This document shows positions 53,370-62,699 of a stretch of 64,000 nucleotides of DNA, piece after piece. Every line of letters starts with the position of its first letter. Position 1 is the stretch's first letter. The stretch lies in NCBI RefSeq assembly GCF_030819175.1, contig NZ_JAUTBJ010000002.1, positions 1,126,001-1,190,000 of the forward strand. Direction: 5' to 3'. Source of the stretch: Sphingomonas sp. SORGH_AS_0879. Lineage in GTDB: Bacteria; Pseudomonadota; Alphaproteobacteria; Sphingomonadales; Sphingomonadaceae. A program made the translations under genes and the position numbers. The notes beneath the pieces are model-generated. The model saw only the letters and a list, made by a program, of their open reading frames with translations, was not told the origin of the DNA and did no database searches.

Positions 53370-54266
53370 TCAAATTGCGCCCGAGAACGTATCGCACTGG
53401 GCGGGATCGCCGGTTTCCATGCCGCGACGAAGCCAGCGCATCCGCTGTTCCGACGAGCCATGGGTGAAGCTGTCGGGCACGACCCGCCCGGTCGCTTCGC
53501 GCTGGAGCGTGTCGTCGCCGATGGCGCGAGCGGCGGTCATGCCTTCCTCGACATCGCCGGGCTCCAGCCGGTCGCGGTTCTTCGCCGCCCAGACACCCGC
53601 ATAGCAATCCGCCTGCAACTCCAGCCGGACCGACAGGGCGTTGCCCTCCGCCTCGCCCGCCGCCTGTTGCGCCTGGCGGACCTTGTCCGACGTGCCGAGC
53701 AGCGTCTGGATATGATGGCCGAACTCATGCGCGACGACGTAATTGCGGGCGAAGTCGCCCTTGGCACCGAAGCGGTTGGCCAGCTCGTCGAAGAAGCGTG
53801 TGTCGAGATAGATGGTGCGGTCGGGCGGGCAGTAGAAGGGGCCGACCGCCGACTGCGCCACGCCGCAGCCCGACTGGGCCGAGTTGCCGACGAAGAAGCG
53901 CAGGCCCGGCGCCTCGAAGCGCTGGCCGCTGTCGGCGAAGATCTTCTCCCAGGTGTTGTCGGCGTTGCTGAACGCCTGGCAGGCCTCACGCCGCTCGGGC
54001 GAGGCTTCGCAGATCTGGCGTGCGCTCTGCTGGCCGCTGTCGGCGGACCGGGTCACGGGCGCATTGCCCCCGCCGGTCAGCAGGCCGAGCGGGTTCATAC
54101 CCAGCACGGCCAGGATGATGAGCACCACGACGATCCCGCCGCATCCGAAGCGGCTGCCGATCAGCGGGAGCAGGCCGAACAGCAGCCCGCCGCCGCCACC
54201 GCCGAAACCGCCGCCGGGTTGCGCCTCTCCGACATTGATGTCGTTGTCATAATCGTCGAGCCGCAT
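53370..54266 (-). CDS. Neutral zinc metallopeptidase, YpfJ family
   Basis: 298 residues. Short glycine-rich cytoplasmic N-terminus, one membrane helix (about 43-60), then a peptidase domain with the zinc motif His180-Glu181-x2-His184 (VVAHEFGHHIQ), downstream LELQADCYAGVWA (third ligand Glu/Asp region) and DTLQREATGRVVPDSFTHGSSEQR. Substrates unknown. Divergent from the 3-hydroxybutyrate dehydrogenase gene. Confidence 0.92.
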   Translation of the reverse strand: MRLDDYDNDINVGEAQPGGGFGGGGGGLLFGLLPLIGSRFGCGGIVVVLIILAVLGMNPLGLLTGGGNAPVTRSADSGQQSARQICEASPERREACQAFSNADNTWEKIFADSGQRFEAPGLRFFVGNSAQSGCGVAQSAVGPFYCPPDRTIYLDTRFFDELANRFGAKGDFARNYVVAHEFGHHIQTLLGTSDKVRQAQQAAGEAEGNALSVRLELQADCYAGVWAAKNRDRLEPGDVEEGMTAARAIGDDTLQREATGRVVPDSFTHGSSEQRMRWLRRGMETGDPAQCDTFSGAI

Positions 54267-54394
54267 GGCACCGTCACCCCTTTGTCGTTTCGCCCGCCTT
54301 TCGGGTCTTGCCGCTTTGAACCCGCAAGGCCTTGCGGCGGTTGCACGACCGGTAATCTGGCCGCATGGTGCGCGCCATACCAGGGGAGAATGGC

Positions 54395-55180
54395 ATGTTC
54401 CTGAAGGGCAAGACGGCGGTGATCTCGGGCTCCACCTCGGGGATCGGGCTGGCTTATGCCAAGGCGCTGGCGGCGGAGGGCGCGAGCGTCGTGCTGAACG
54501 GTTTCGGCGATGCCGACGCGATCGAGACGGAGCGTGCCGCGCTGGAGACGCTGAGCGGTGCGACGGCGCTCTACGACCCCGCCGACATGACCCGGCCCGA
54601 ACAGATCGCCACGATGATCGAGCGCGCGGTGGCGGAAACCGGATCGGTCGATATCGTCATCAACAATGCCGGTATCCAGCATGTCGCCCCCATCGCCGAA
54701 TTTCCGGTCGAGAAATGGGACGCGATCATCGCGATCAACCTGTCTTCCGCCTGGCATATGATGCGCGCGGCGATCCCGCATATGCGTGCGACGGGCTGGG
54801 GACGGATCATCACCACCGCCTCGGCGCACAGCCTGGTCGCCAGCCCCAACAAGTCGGCCTATGTCGCCGCCAAGCACGGCGTGGTCGGCATCACCAAGAC
54901 GGTGGCGCTGGAAGTGGCGACGGACGGCATCACCGCCAACTGCATCTCGCCGGGCTATGTCTGGACGCCGTTGGTCGAGAACCAGATTCCCGACACGATG
55001 AAGGCGCGGGGGATGAGCCGCGAGCAGGTGATCGACGAGGTTCTGTTGAAGGCGCAGCCGACCAAGGAGTTCGTGACCATCGAACAGGTCGCGGCACTGG
55101 CGCTGTTCCTGTGCCGGGACGAGGCGAAGTCGATCACCGGCGCGAACCTGTCGGTCGATGGCGGCTGGACCGCGCAATGA
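54395..55180 (+). CDS. bdhA: 3-hydroxybutyrate dehydrogenase
   Basis: 261 residues, normal for the family. NAD-dependent interconversion of D-3-hydroxybutyrate and acetoacetate, used in polyhydroxybutyrate turnover. Short-chain dehydrogenase motifs: SGSTSGIGLAYA cofactor site, INNAGIQH, catalytic Ser and Tyr-x3-Lys in TASAHSLVASPNKSAYVAAKHG; SPGYVWTPLVENQIPD matches bacterial BDH substrate loops. GGGGAGA ribosome binding site; an upstream ATG adds ten non-conserved residues. Overlaps the next gene by ATGA. Confidence 0.92.
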   Translation: MFLKGKTAVISGSTSGIGLAYAKALAAEGASVVLNGFGDADAIETERAALETLSGATALYDPADMTRPEQIATMIERAVAETGSVDIVINNAGIQHVAPIAEFPVEKWDAIIAINLSSAWHMMRAAIPHMRATGWGRIITTASAHSLVASPNKSAYVAAKHGVVGITKTVALEVATDGITANCISPGYVWTPLVENQIPDTMKARGMSREQVIDEVLLKAQPTKEFVTIEQVAALALFLCRDEAKSITGANLSVDGGWTAQ

Positions 55181-55791
55181 GGGCGGCGGCGGCCCTGCTG
55201 GGTGCGGCGATGGCGTTGGGCGCGGTCGGTACGGCGGTCGCGCAACGGGTCGAGCAGGCGGCGGACTGGCGGCTGGCGGCGACCGAGGATGACCGCGTTC
55301 GCCTGCGCGGCTGGCGCACCGCCTGGGTGAAGGGCATCGCGCAGGCTCGGGCGGGCGGATCGGCGGCGGCGGTCGCGGCGCTCGGCTCGCTGGCGGACCC
55401 GGATCATTCGATCGCGGAGCCGGGCCTGCCCGATGGCGATTATCGCTGTCGCACGATCAAGCTGGGGTCGCAGGGCCGCGCGCTGCTGACCTATGTCGCC
55501 TATCCCTATTTCCGGTGCCGCGTGTCGGACGACGGTACTCAGTTGACCAAGCTCGACGGGTCGCAGCGGCTGAGCGGGCGCATCTTTCCCGATACCGATG
55601 CGCGCAGCATCTTCCTGGGCACGTTGATCCTGGGGGATGAGGAGCGCTCCTATGCCTATGGGCGCGACCGGGCGCGCGACATGGCGGGGGTGCTGGAGCG
55701 GATCGACGCCCAGCACTGGCGGATCGCCTTTCCCTATCCGGCTTATGAATCGGTGGTCGACATACTCGAACTGGTGCCCGCCGGCGGCTGA
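55177..55791 (+). CDS. Exported DUF4893-like protein
   Basis: 204 residues. Signal peptide (AAAALLGAAMALGAVGTAVAQ), then a beta-rich domain: ATEDDRVRLRGWRTAWVKGIAQAR opening, GDYRCRTIKLG, YPYFRCRVS and a closing FPYPAYESVVDILELV. Resembles the DUF4893 family of sphingomonads; function unknown. The start is inside the bdhA stop, so the pair is cotranscribed despite no obvious link. Its 3' end overlaps the convergent neighbour by 49 bp. Confidence 0.75.
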   Translation: MRAAAALLGAAMALGAVGTAVAQRVEQAADWRLAATEDDRVRLRGWRTAWVKGIAQARAGGSAAAVAALGSLADPDHSIAEPGLPDGDYRCRTIKLGSQGRALLTYVAYPYFRCRVSDDGTQLTKLDGSQRLSGRIFPDTDARSIFLGTLILGDEERSYAYGRDRARDMAGVLERIDAQHWRIAFPYPAYESVVDILELVPAGG

Positions 55792-56396
55792 GGCGCGGGG
55801 GCTGGGGCTGCGATGGTCGCGGGCGTTGCGGTCGGCAGCGGTGGGAGCGAGGCGAGATAGGTCTTGCCGTTCTGGCCAATGATCGTGACCCGGTCGGCAT
55901 TGGCCTGCGCCACGGCCTTCAGATAGGAGCGCGGCTTCTTCATCAATTCGGGATGATCCAGCCCGACCAGCCCCAGCCGCCGCGCCGCCTCCTGCACGAA
56001 ATGGACGCAGTTGCGATTGTTGAGATTGTAGCGCGCGTCCCCGGTCTTCTCGTCCCAGGCGGCGACGAGCGCCAGGATATCGGCATATTGCGCGTCGCTC
56101 ATGACATAGGAGAATTGCGCGTCGCTGGTCGAGATGTAGAAGGGCTTGGAGATGTCCAGCCGCCCCTTGACCGTGCCCATCAGCAGCGCGGGCGAGACCG
56201 ATTTGGCGGTGAAGCCGTAATTGGCGTCGACCGGCGCGCCATTGGCATCGATCGTTCCGCGCAGGGAAAAGAAGCTGTGCGGGAAGCTGTTCCCCAGCTC
56301 ATGGCTCCAGAAGGTGATCGTGACCGCCGCCTGTGCGGGCAACGCACAGCCGAGCCAGAGCGTCAGGGCAATGGCGATTCGCATCAGCTTCGTCAT
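55743..56396 (-). CDS. Exported protein with a possible permuted papain-like (LRAT/PPPDE-type) fold
   Basis: 217 residues. Signal peptide to about residue 23 (IAIALTLWLGCALPAQA). A His-containing strand ITFWSHELGNSFPHSFFSLRG (His32, His40), a central GFTAKSVSPALLMGTVKGRL, then NLNNRNCVHFVQEAARRLGL with Cys130 at the start of a helix. The order His before Cys and the NC-x-HF context are those of permuted papain-fold hydrolases; this is an inference from motif order. The C-terminal 30 residues are a Pro/Ala/Ser tail. Confidence 0.6.
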   Translation of the reverse strand: MTKLMRIAIALTLWLGCALPAQAAVTITFWSHELGNSFPHSFFSLRGTIDANGAPVDANYGFTAKSVSPALLMGTVKGRLDISKPFYISTSDAQFSYVMSDAQYADILALVAAWDEKTGDARYNLNNRNCVHFVQEAARRLGLVGLDHPELMKKPRSYLKAVAQANADRVTIIGQNGKTYLASLPPLPTATPATIAAPAPAPQPPAGTSSSMSTTDS

Positions 56397-56404
56397 GGCG
56401 ATCC

Positions 56405-57364
56405 TTATAGCGCGGCGGGCGACACGGGCGGAGCGGCATTTTCATGCTTCTCCGGCCGGATATAGATGGAGGACAGGCTGGGGACCGCACGGCGCAGATC
56501 GTCCTCCAGCACCTCGATCATCGTCTCGGCGACGCCCATGGGCAGGCTGTCGTCGAAGTCCGCGCTGATCGCGGCGAAGATGCTGTCGGGCGCGGTATGG
56601 ATGGTGCGGACATGGTTGACCCGCGTGATCCAGGGGCGCGACGCGACGATGGTGCGGATGGTCTCCACCACCTTGGGGTCGGCCCGCTCGCCGATCAGCA
56701 ACCCCTTGGCCTCGCGCGCCAGCAGGATCGCGACCAGCCCCAGCACCATCCCGATCAGGATCGAGGCGACGCCGTCGATCCGCGGGTCGTCCAGTGCGTG
56801 CGACAGCCACACGCCCAGCCCCGCGATGACCAGACCCGCCAGCGCCGCCGAATCCTCGAACAGCACGATGAAGCCCGCCGGGTCCTTCGACTCATGGATC
56901 GCCTGCCACCAGCCGCTATCGCCCTTGGCGCGCGAGAATTCCCGCACCGCGATCGTCCAGGACGCTCCTTCCAGGGCGAAGGCGATGGCGAGCACGATGT
57001 AATTGACCGTCGGGTCGCGCAGCGGCTCGGGCGTCTGGACATGCAGCCAGCCCTCATAGATCGAAATGCCCGCGCCCAGCGCGAAGATCAGGATCGCGAC
57101 GACGAACGCCCAGAAATACAGCTCGCGCCCATAGCCGAAGGGGTGGATCGCATCGGGCAGGCGCTTGGCGCGCTTCTGGCCATAGAGCAGCAGAATCTGG
57201 TTGCCGCTGTCCACCACCGAATGGACGCCCTCGGTCAGCATCGAGGAGGACCCGGTGATCCCCGCCGCGACGAACTTGGCCACGGCGATGCCCAGATTGG
57301 CGGCGAGCGCGCCATAGAGGACGAGGTTCTCGCGAATACGCGCGGTCAGGCCGGTGTCGGGCAT
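56405..57364 (-). CDS. Cation diffusion facilitator family transporter
   Basis: 319 residues, six membrane helices plus a short cytoplasmic domain. Divalent metal:proton antiporter that exports Zn or similar ions. First metal motif HSVVDSGNQ; second motif FEDSAALAGL, a variant of the SLC30A9-like branch where Glu-Asp replaces the usual His-x3-Asp. The C-terminal domain has WITRVNHVRTIHTAPDSI. Starts ATG next to GTG-free leader; 8 nt upstream of the exported protein gene, so the two are probably cotranscribed. Confidence 0.9.
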   Translation of the reverse strand: MPDTGLTARIRENLVLYGALAANLGIAVAKFVAAGITGSSSMLTEGVHSVVDSGNQILLLYGQKRAKRLPDAIHPFGYGRELYFWAFVVAILIFALGAGISIYEGWLHVQTPEPLRDPTVNYIVLAIAFALEGASWTIAVREFSRAKGDSGWWQAIHESKDPAGFIVLFEDSAALAGLVIAGLGVWLSHALDDPRIDGVASILIGMVLGLVAILLAREAKGLLIGERADPKVVETIRTIVASRPWITRVNHVRTIHTAPDSIFAAISADFDDSLPMGVAETMIEVLEDDLRRAVPSLSSIYIRPEKHENAAPPVSPAAL

Positions 57365-57412
57365 GGGCGGATAAGCGTGCGACCGGGATGCTTGTTCCGC
57401 TGCCCGAACAAA

Positions 57413-57436
57413 CCCCGCCGATGGGCATCGGCGGGG
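57413..57436 (-). terminator. Terminator of the aceA transcript
   Basis: Perfect 10-bp stem CCCCGCCGAT/ATCGGCGGGG with a 4-nt loop; on the minus strand it is followed by TTTGTT. It lies between the 52-residue gene and the CDF gene start. Confidence 0.75.
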
Positions 57437-57465
57437 TCGCTTCCTTCCCCAAGGAAGAAGGGGGC

Positions 57466-57542
57466 ACTTCGATGTCGCTCCGTGCGAACGGAGGGGAACT
57501 CGGCACCAACCTCCGTTCAGCCTGAGCGAAGTCGAAGGCCAA
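57466..57542. repeat. Family B repeat pair after the aceA operon
   Basis: A degenerate left arm (cacttcgatgtcgctccgtgcgaacggagg, not contiguous with consensus) and a clear right arm (cctccgttcagcctgagcgaagtcgaagg). Same family as at 24.0, 31.0 and 43.9 kb. Confidence 0.7.
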
Positions 57543-57551
57543 GGGACGACC

Positions 57552-57710
57552 TCAGGACGCGATCCGGCCCAGTCGGTGATAGAGATGCGCGAACTTGATC
57601 GAGCGGGGATCGTCGGCGACGCGCTTGACGTGTTCGGCGATGGCTTCCTTCATCAGGGCGAAGTCTTCGGTCGAGAAGACGGCGCGGCTGCGTTGCGGTT
57701 CGGTGGGCAT
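57552..57710 (-). CDS. Small protein downstream of isocitrate lyase
   Basis: 52 residues, starting MPTEPQRSRAVFSTEDFA and ending HLYHRLGRIAS. Charged and helical, without membrane segment. It follows aceA by 25 nt in the same direction, has a GAAAGAATGTC leader and is followed by a terminator, so it is the second gene of the aceA transcript. No family known to me. Composition and position support coding. Confidence 0.65.
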   Translation of the reverse strand: MPTEPQRSRAVFSTEDFALMKEAIAEHVKRVADDPRSIKFAHLYHRLGRIAS

Positions 57711-57735
57711 GACATTCTTTCCTTGGCTGGTCGGG

Positions 57736-59013
57736 TCAGGCGGCGCGGACGAACTGCGCCGCCTCGGTGGATTCGGCGAGGGCGGTGGTCGAGCTGTCGC
57801 CGCCCGCCACCATTTGCGCGATCAGGTCGAAATAGCCGGTCCCCACCTCGCGCTGGTGGCGGGTCGCGGTATAGCCATGGCGCTCGGCGGCGAATTCGGC
57901 CTGTTGCAGCTCGGAATAGGCCGCCATGCCCCGGTCGCGATAGCCGCGCGCCAGCTCGAACATGCCGAAATTGAGCTGGTGGAAGCCGGCGAGCGTGACG
58001 AACTGGAACTTATACCCCATCGCGCCGATCTCACGCTGGAAGCGGGCGATATCGTCGCGGTCGAGATTGGCCTCCCAATTGAAGCTGGGCGAGCAGTTAT
58101 AGGCCAGCATCTTGTCCGGATGCTCGCGGCGGATCGCCTCGGCGAAGCGGCGGGCATCGGCCAGGTTGGGCTTGGACGTCTCCCACCACAACAGGTCGGC
58201 ATAGGGGGCGAAGGCCAGGCCGCGCCGGATGCAATGGTCGACGCCGGTCCCGTCCTTCAGTCGGAAAAAGCCCTCCGCCGTCCGCTCGCCGGTCAGGAAT
58301 TCGCGGTCGCGTTCGTCCACGTCCGAGGTGATCAGCCGCGCGCTTTCCGCATCCGTCCGCGCGCAGATGACGGTCGGCACCCCCGCCACATCCGCCGCCA
58401 GCCGCGCCGCGGTCAGGTTGCGGATTTGTGCCGCGGTCGGGATCAGCACCTTGCCGCCCAGATGGCCGCACTTCTTCTCGGAGGCGAGTTGATCCTCGAA
58501 ATGCACGCCCGCCGCGCCCGCCGCGATATAGGCCTTCATGATCTCATGGCAGTTGAGCGGCCCGCCGAACCCGGCCTCGGCATCGGCGACGATCGGCGCG
58601 AACCAGTCGCGCGTCGCACCACCCTCTGCATGTTCGATCTGGTCGGCACGGGCGAGCGTCGCGTTGATCCGCCGGGCCAGATCGGGCCCGGCATTGGCGG
58701 GGTAGAGCGACTGGTCGGGATACATCTGTCCGGCGGTGTTGGCGTCCGCCGCGACCTGCCAGCCCGACAGATAGATCGCCTTCAACCCGGCGCGCACCAT
58801 CTGCATCGCCTGATTGCCCGACAACGCGCCCAGCGCATGGACATAATCCTCGGTCTTCAGCAACTCCCACAGCTTCAGCGCGCCGCGCCGGGCCAGCGTA
58901 TGCTCGACGGTGATCGATCCGCGCAGCCGGGCGACATCGTCCGGGCTATAGGGGCGGGCGATACCGTCGAACCGACCGGCGGGGGCGGGCACGAGGTCTT
59001 GGAAGCCGGTCAT
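57736..59013 (-). CDS. aceA: Isocitrate lyase
   Basis: 425 residues. Cleaves isocitrate to glyoxylate and succinate, the entry to the glyoxylate shunt needed on acetate, fatty acids or hydroxybutyrate. Signature KKCGH with catalytic Cys182 ([12 protein letters not shown]), [30 protein letters not shown] and YNCSPSFNW. The ATG is placed at the family N-terminus; a 69-codon in-frame extension reaches the divergent regulator and is rejected. Malate synthase is not in the window. Confidence 0.97.
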   Translation of the reverse strand: MTGFQDLVPAPAGRFDGIARPYSPDDVARLRGSITVEHTLARRGALKLWELLKTEDYVHALGALSGNQAMQMVRAGLKAIYLSGWQVAADANTAGQMYPDQSLYPANAGPDLARRINATLARADQIEHAEGGATRDWFAPIVADAEAGFGGPLNCHEIMKAYIAAGAAGVHFEDQLASEKKCGHLGGKVLIPTAAQIRNLTAARLAADVAGVPTVICARTDAESARLITSDVDERDREFLTGERTAEGFFRLKDGTGVDHCIRRGLAFAPYADLLWWETSKPNLADARRFAEAIRREHPDKMLAYNCSPSFNWEANLDRDDIARFQREIGAMGYKFQFVTLAGFHQLNFGMFELARGYRDRGMAAYSELQQAEFAAERHGYTATRHQREVGTGYFDLIAQMVAGGDSSTTALAESTEAAQFVRAA

Positions 59014-59023
59014 CGCGATGTCC

Positions 59024-59157
59024 TTTACAAAATGGCTGTTCTTGACGACCCTTTGTGGGCGGTTCGATCGCTCCTGAGAATGAGGCTCGTAGGTTTCTCG
59101 GCGTCGTCGCGTCGGTGGCGATCCGGTCCTTCGATGTCCTGTTGTAAAGAATTGACA
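59024..59157. promoter_or_regulatory. Candidate operator half-sites between aceA and its regulator
   Basis: TTTACAAAA lies 11 nt before the aceA start and TTGTAAAG (its inverse) lies 58 nt before the regulator start, followed by AATTGACAA. AT-rich and symmetric in an otherwise GC-rich gap, and similar in type to the TTTGCAAA sites of RamB, an aceA regulator of the same family. Binding is inferred. Confidence 0.45.
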
Positions 59158-59206
59158 AGGCCCGACACGGCGAGGCAGCCTGACTTTCAACGACAGGAGA
59201 GCGGCG

Positions 59207-60601
59207 ATGGCCGGGGCCAAGTTGATCGCGGGTCATGCGGTGCGGCGGGTGCGGCGTCAGCATGGACTGTCGCAGGCGGCGATGGCGGAGATGCTGGATA
59301 TCTCGCCCAGCTATCTCAACCTGATCGAGCGCAACCAGCGCCCCGTCACCTCGACATTGCTGGTGCGGCTGGTCGAGGCGTTCGACTTCGACCCGCGCAG
59401 CCTGACGGCGGATGCGCCGGGGGGCGGGGCGGCGGCGATGCGGCGGCGGCTGGCCGATCCGATGTTCGCCGATCTGGAGATCGACCGCACCGACCTGGAA
59501 GAATGGCTGGCCGCCGCGCCCGCCGGGGCCGAGGCCTTCGCCCGCGCCTTCGACCGGCTGGGTGGTGGCGCGGGGGATGGAGTGGCGCAGTCCGCCACAC
59601 CGGACCCGACGATGCTCGTCCGGCGTGAGATCGAGCGGTGGCGCAACCACTTCTCCGATCTGGATGCAATGGCGGAGGAACGGGCCGACGAATTGCGGAT
59701 GACGGCGGGCGACCTGTACGGCGCACTGGCGGAGCGGTTGCGGGTTCGCCATGCGCTGACCATCCGCATACTCCCGGTCGATATCCTGCCCGACCGGCTG
59801 GTGCGGCTGGACCTGCATGCGCGTCAGTTGCAACTGTCGGAATTGCTCGAAGGCCCCGCGCGCGTCTTCGCGCTGGCGGTGCAACTGGGGCAATGGGAGG
59901 CGCGCGCGGAGATCGAGGCGCTGGCCCGGGGCGCGGCCTTTGGCGATCGGATCGCCGAACGGCTGTTCCGCCGCTACCTGGCGCAATATTTCGCCGCCGC
60001 GCTGGTCATGCCCTATGCCCGCTTCCTGCGCGCCTGTGAGGCGACCGGTTATGACACCGCCATCCTCCAACGGCGGTTCGGCGTCTCGTTCGAGCAACTG
60101 GCGCATCGGCTGACCACGCTCAACCGGGTGGGCGCACGGGGGCTGCCCTTCTTCCTCATGCGGCTCGACCGGGCGGGGCAGGTGTCCAAGCGGTTCGCCG
60201 GAGCCGCCGATGCCGCGCTGGTCGAGGCGAAGGGCGTGTGTCCGCTATGGAATGTCTTCGATGCCTTTGGTCGGCAGGGGGAGCCGCTCTATCAGGCGGT
60301 GGCGATGCCCGACGGCGCGCATTTCGTCACCCTGGTCCAGGCGGGCGCGCGCGCAGGCCGATCGCTGGCGGGCGTCACCGCCAGCTTCGCGGTGGTCATC
60401 GGACTGGAAGCCGGGCTCGCCGGTCATCTCGCCATGGCGCGCGGACGCGATCCGGTCGGCGAAGCATCGCCGATCGGGCCGGGATGCCGCCGCTGCCTGC
60501 GGATCGACTGCCCACAGCGTGCCCATCCCCCGATCGGTCGCGCTTTGTCGGTCCAGGAGCGCGAGCGTCCGCTCAACGCCCTCCATTTCGCCGGCGACTA
60601 A
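59207..60601 (+). CDS. XRE-family regulator with ImmA/IrrE-like and C-terminal ScfR/RamB domain
   Basis: 464 residues. Helix-turn-helix ([37 protein letters not shown] is the classic XRE block, about residues 13-47), a central ImmA/IrrE-type domain (about 150-290, [25 protein letters not shown]; the zinc motif His-Glu-x2-His is not seen) and a C-terminal domain with [19 protein letters not shown] and a cysteine set [14 protein letters not shown]. This architecture is that of short-chain-fatty-acid/acyl-CoA-responsive regulators (ScfR, RamB, MccR-type). Divergent from aceA, so it is the likely regulator of the glyoxylate shunt. Confidence 0.88.
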   Translation: MAGAKLIAGHAVRRVRRQHGLSQAAMAEMLDISPSYLNLIERNQRPVTSTLLVRLVEAFDFDPRSLTADAPGGGAAAMRRRLADPMFADLEIDRTDLEEWLAAAPAGAEAFARAFDRLGGGAGDGVAQSATPDPTMLVRREIERWRNHFSDLDAMAEERADELRMTAGDLYGALAERLRVRHALTIRILPVDILPDRLVRLDLHARQLQLSELLEGPARVFALAVQLGQWEARAEIEALARGAAFGDRIAERLFRRYLAQYFAAALVMPYARFLRACEATGYDTAILQRRFGVSFEQLAHRLTTLNRVGARGLPFFLMRLDRAGQVSKRFAGAADAALVEAKGVCPLWNVFDAFGRQGEPLYQAVAMPDGAHFVTLVQAGARAGRSLAGVTASFAVVIGLEAGLAGHLAMARGRDPVGEASPIGPGCRRCLRIDCPQRAHPPIGRALSVQERERPLNALHFAGD

Positions 60602-60653
60602 AAGCATCCGCCCTTCACCAAAAATAAGGGCCTGACATATTATATACCGGTGG

Positions 60654-62699
60654 ATGAGTTGGTTAGCCCGTCGGTTCCGTTCGCTTGAATTTCGTTTCGC
60701 AGCGATGCTGACGGCCGTCTTCTGCATCTTCATGGCGCTGAGCGCGGCCAGTTGGCTGCTCAACCGGCAATTGCTGGCGACGATCGAATCGAGCCGCCGG
60801 ATCACCACGGTGCTCGAAGCCTATGGCGCTCAAGAGGCCAGCTTGCGCCAGTTGCACAAGTCGGTCTTGAACCTGCCCCGTTACCCGCAGGAACCTGGGG
60901 CGGATGCGCGGTGGAACCGGATGCGGCAGACGATCTTCGCCCAGCTTGGGGATTCGAACGCTGTCGCCGAAAAAATGCCCTCCGGCCTTCGCAAGTCGGA
61001 GGAGGACGTGCGCCGGGCCGAGCGTGACCTGGCGCGCGCGACGGTCGCTCTGGTGCGGCGGGCGCAGGATCGTCCTGAAACCATCGCCGTCACCCTGCCG
61101 GGCTTCGAGGGCGCGCTGCGGCGACTGGAATATCGCCGGGACATCTTCCGCCAGCGGCTGAGGCAGGAATTGAACGCGCGTACCATGCTGGTCGAGGCAT
61201 TGACGCGTCGGGCGCTCGTCCAGATGGCGCTGGCCGCCACCTTCATGCTGATATTGGTGAGCGGGCTGTTCCTGTGGCTGCGTCGCCGGATCATCAGGCC
61301 GTTGATGGCGATCGTCTCGGCGGTGCGCGCGATGAGCGCGGGGCGCGCGCTGCCGCCCCTGTCATCGATCCGGCGGGCCGACGAGCTGGGCGAACTGGCG
61401 CGCGGGCTGCAGGCGCTATCCGCCGCCGCCGAGGAGCGCGAACGTATCCAGCGGCAGGTCGAATATCTGGCGCATCATGACAGCCTGACGGGGCTCGCCA
61501 ATCGCGTCGTTTTCGGCAAGCGGCTGACCGAGGCGTTGCGGACGGGAAGGCGCATCGCGCTGCTCGCCATCGATCTGGACGGGTTCAAGGGGGTGAACGA
61601 CACGCTGGGCCATGCGCAGGGCGACGTCATGCTCCGACGCGCGGGGGCGGTCCTGACCGAGGCCGCGCGTGAGGGCGACGTCGTCGCGCGGATCGGCGGC
61701 GACGAATTTGCCATCGTCCATCATCTCCGACCCGATGAGCGGGACGCCTCGGCACTGGTCGAGCGGATCTATGCCGTCATCGACGCCGATCCGGGCAGCC
61801 CGGCCATCCGCCTGAGCATCGGTATCGCCCTGTCCCAGCGTCATGGGCAGGAGGGCGACGAACTCCATGCCTGTGCCGACATCGCGCTCTACCGGGCCAA
61901 GGCCGATGGCCGCCACCGCGCCAGCCATTACGACGCCGGGATGGACGAGGAACGCCGCCAGCGGAACTGGCTGGCGCATGAATTGCGCGATGCGGGCCTG
62001 CGCGGCGATATCCGGCTGGCGTTCCAGCCGATCGCCGATTGCGCCACCCGCACTGTCATCGGGCAGGAGGCGCTGGCGCGCTGGACGCACCCGGTGCTGG
62101 GGCCGATCAGCCCCGATGTCTTCATCGCCATCGCCGAGGAAAACGGCCTGATCGTCGAGATCGGCCAGCGGCTGTTCCTGCAGGCCTTGGCCATCTTGCG
62201 CCAATGGCCCGCGCACTGGATGATGGCGGTCAACCTGTCCCCGGTGCAGTTGCGCGATCCGGAACTCGCCACGCGGATGCTCGCCACGATCGTCGGGCAG
62301 GGCGTCGACCCGCATCGGATCGAGGTGGAGGTGACCGAGGGCGTCCTGATCGACCACCGCGAAACCGCGACCGCCAATCTCAGCATGCTCAGGAGTGCGG
62401 GCATGCGGATCGTCATGGACGATTTCGGTACCGGCTATTCCTCGCTCAGCAGCCTTCAGCAATTCCCCTTCGACAAGATCAAGATCGATCGCAGCTTCAT
62501 CCGCGCAATGGGCGAGCATGGCCCGGCGCTGTCGATCGTCCGCGCCTCGATCGGACTGGGGCGAAGCCTGAACATCCCGATCGTCGCCGAAGGGGTGGAG
62601 ACGGAGGCGCAACATGCGATGTTGTGCCAGTTGGGATGCGATCAGATTCAGGGATATCTGATCGGCCGCCCCATGGCTTTCCGATCCGAAGCGGCGTGA
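60654..62699 (+). CDS. Membrane-bound GGDEF-EAL cyclic-di-GMP protein
   Basis: 681 residues. Membrane helix (about 13-36), periplasmic four-helix-like sensor (about 40-185), second helix (187-209), HAMP linker, GGDEF domain with an intact RIGGDEFAIV (about 346) and DLDGFKGVNDTLGHAQGD, then an EAL domain with GQEALARW (about 471), DDFGTGYSSLSSL (about 588) and KIDRSFI. No RxxD I-site is evident five residues before GGDEF. Both sites look active, so it could make or degrade c-di-GMP depending on signal. The 3' end overlaps the convergent response-regulator gene. Confidence 0.93.
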   Translation: MSWLARRFRSLEFRFAAMLTAVFCIFMALSAASWLLNRQLLATIESSRRITTVLEAYGAQEASLRQLHKSVLNLPRYPQEPGADARWNRMRQTIFAQLGDSNAVAEKMPSGLRKSEEDVRRAERDLARATVALVRRAQDRPETIAVTLPGFEGALRRLEYRRDIFRQRLRQELNARTMLVEALTRRALVQMALAATFMLILVSGLFLWLRRRIIRPLMAIVSAVRAMSAGRALPPLSSIRRADELGELARGLQALSAAAEERERIQRQVEYLAHHDSLTGLANRVVFGKRLTEALRTGRRIALLAIDLDGFKGVNDTLGHAQGDVMLRRAGAVLTEAAREGDVVARIGGDEFAIVHHLRPDERDASALVERIYAVIDADPGSPAIRLSIGIALSQRHGQEGDELHACADIALYRAKADGRHRASHYDAGMDEERRQRNWLAHELRDAGLRGDIRLAFQPIADCATRTVIGQEALARWTHPVLGPISPDVFIAIAEENGLIVEIGQRLFLQALAILRQWPAHWMMAVNLSPVQLRDPELATRMLATIVGQGVDPHRIEVEVTEGVLIDHRETATANLSMLRSAGMRIVMDDFGTGYSSLSSLQQFPFDKIKIDRSFIRAMGEHGPALSIVRASIGLGRSLNIPIVAEGVETEAQHAMLCQLGCDQIQGYLIGRPMAFRSEAA

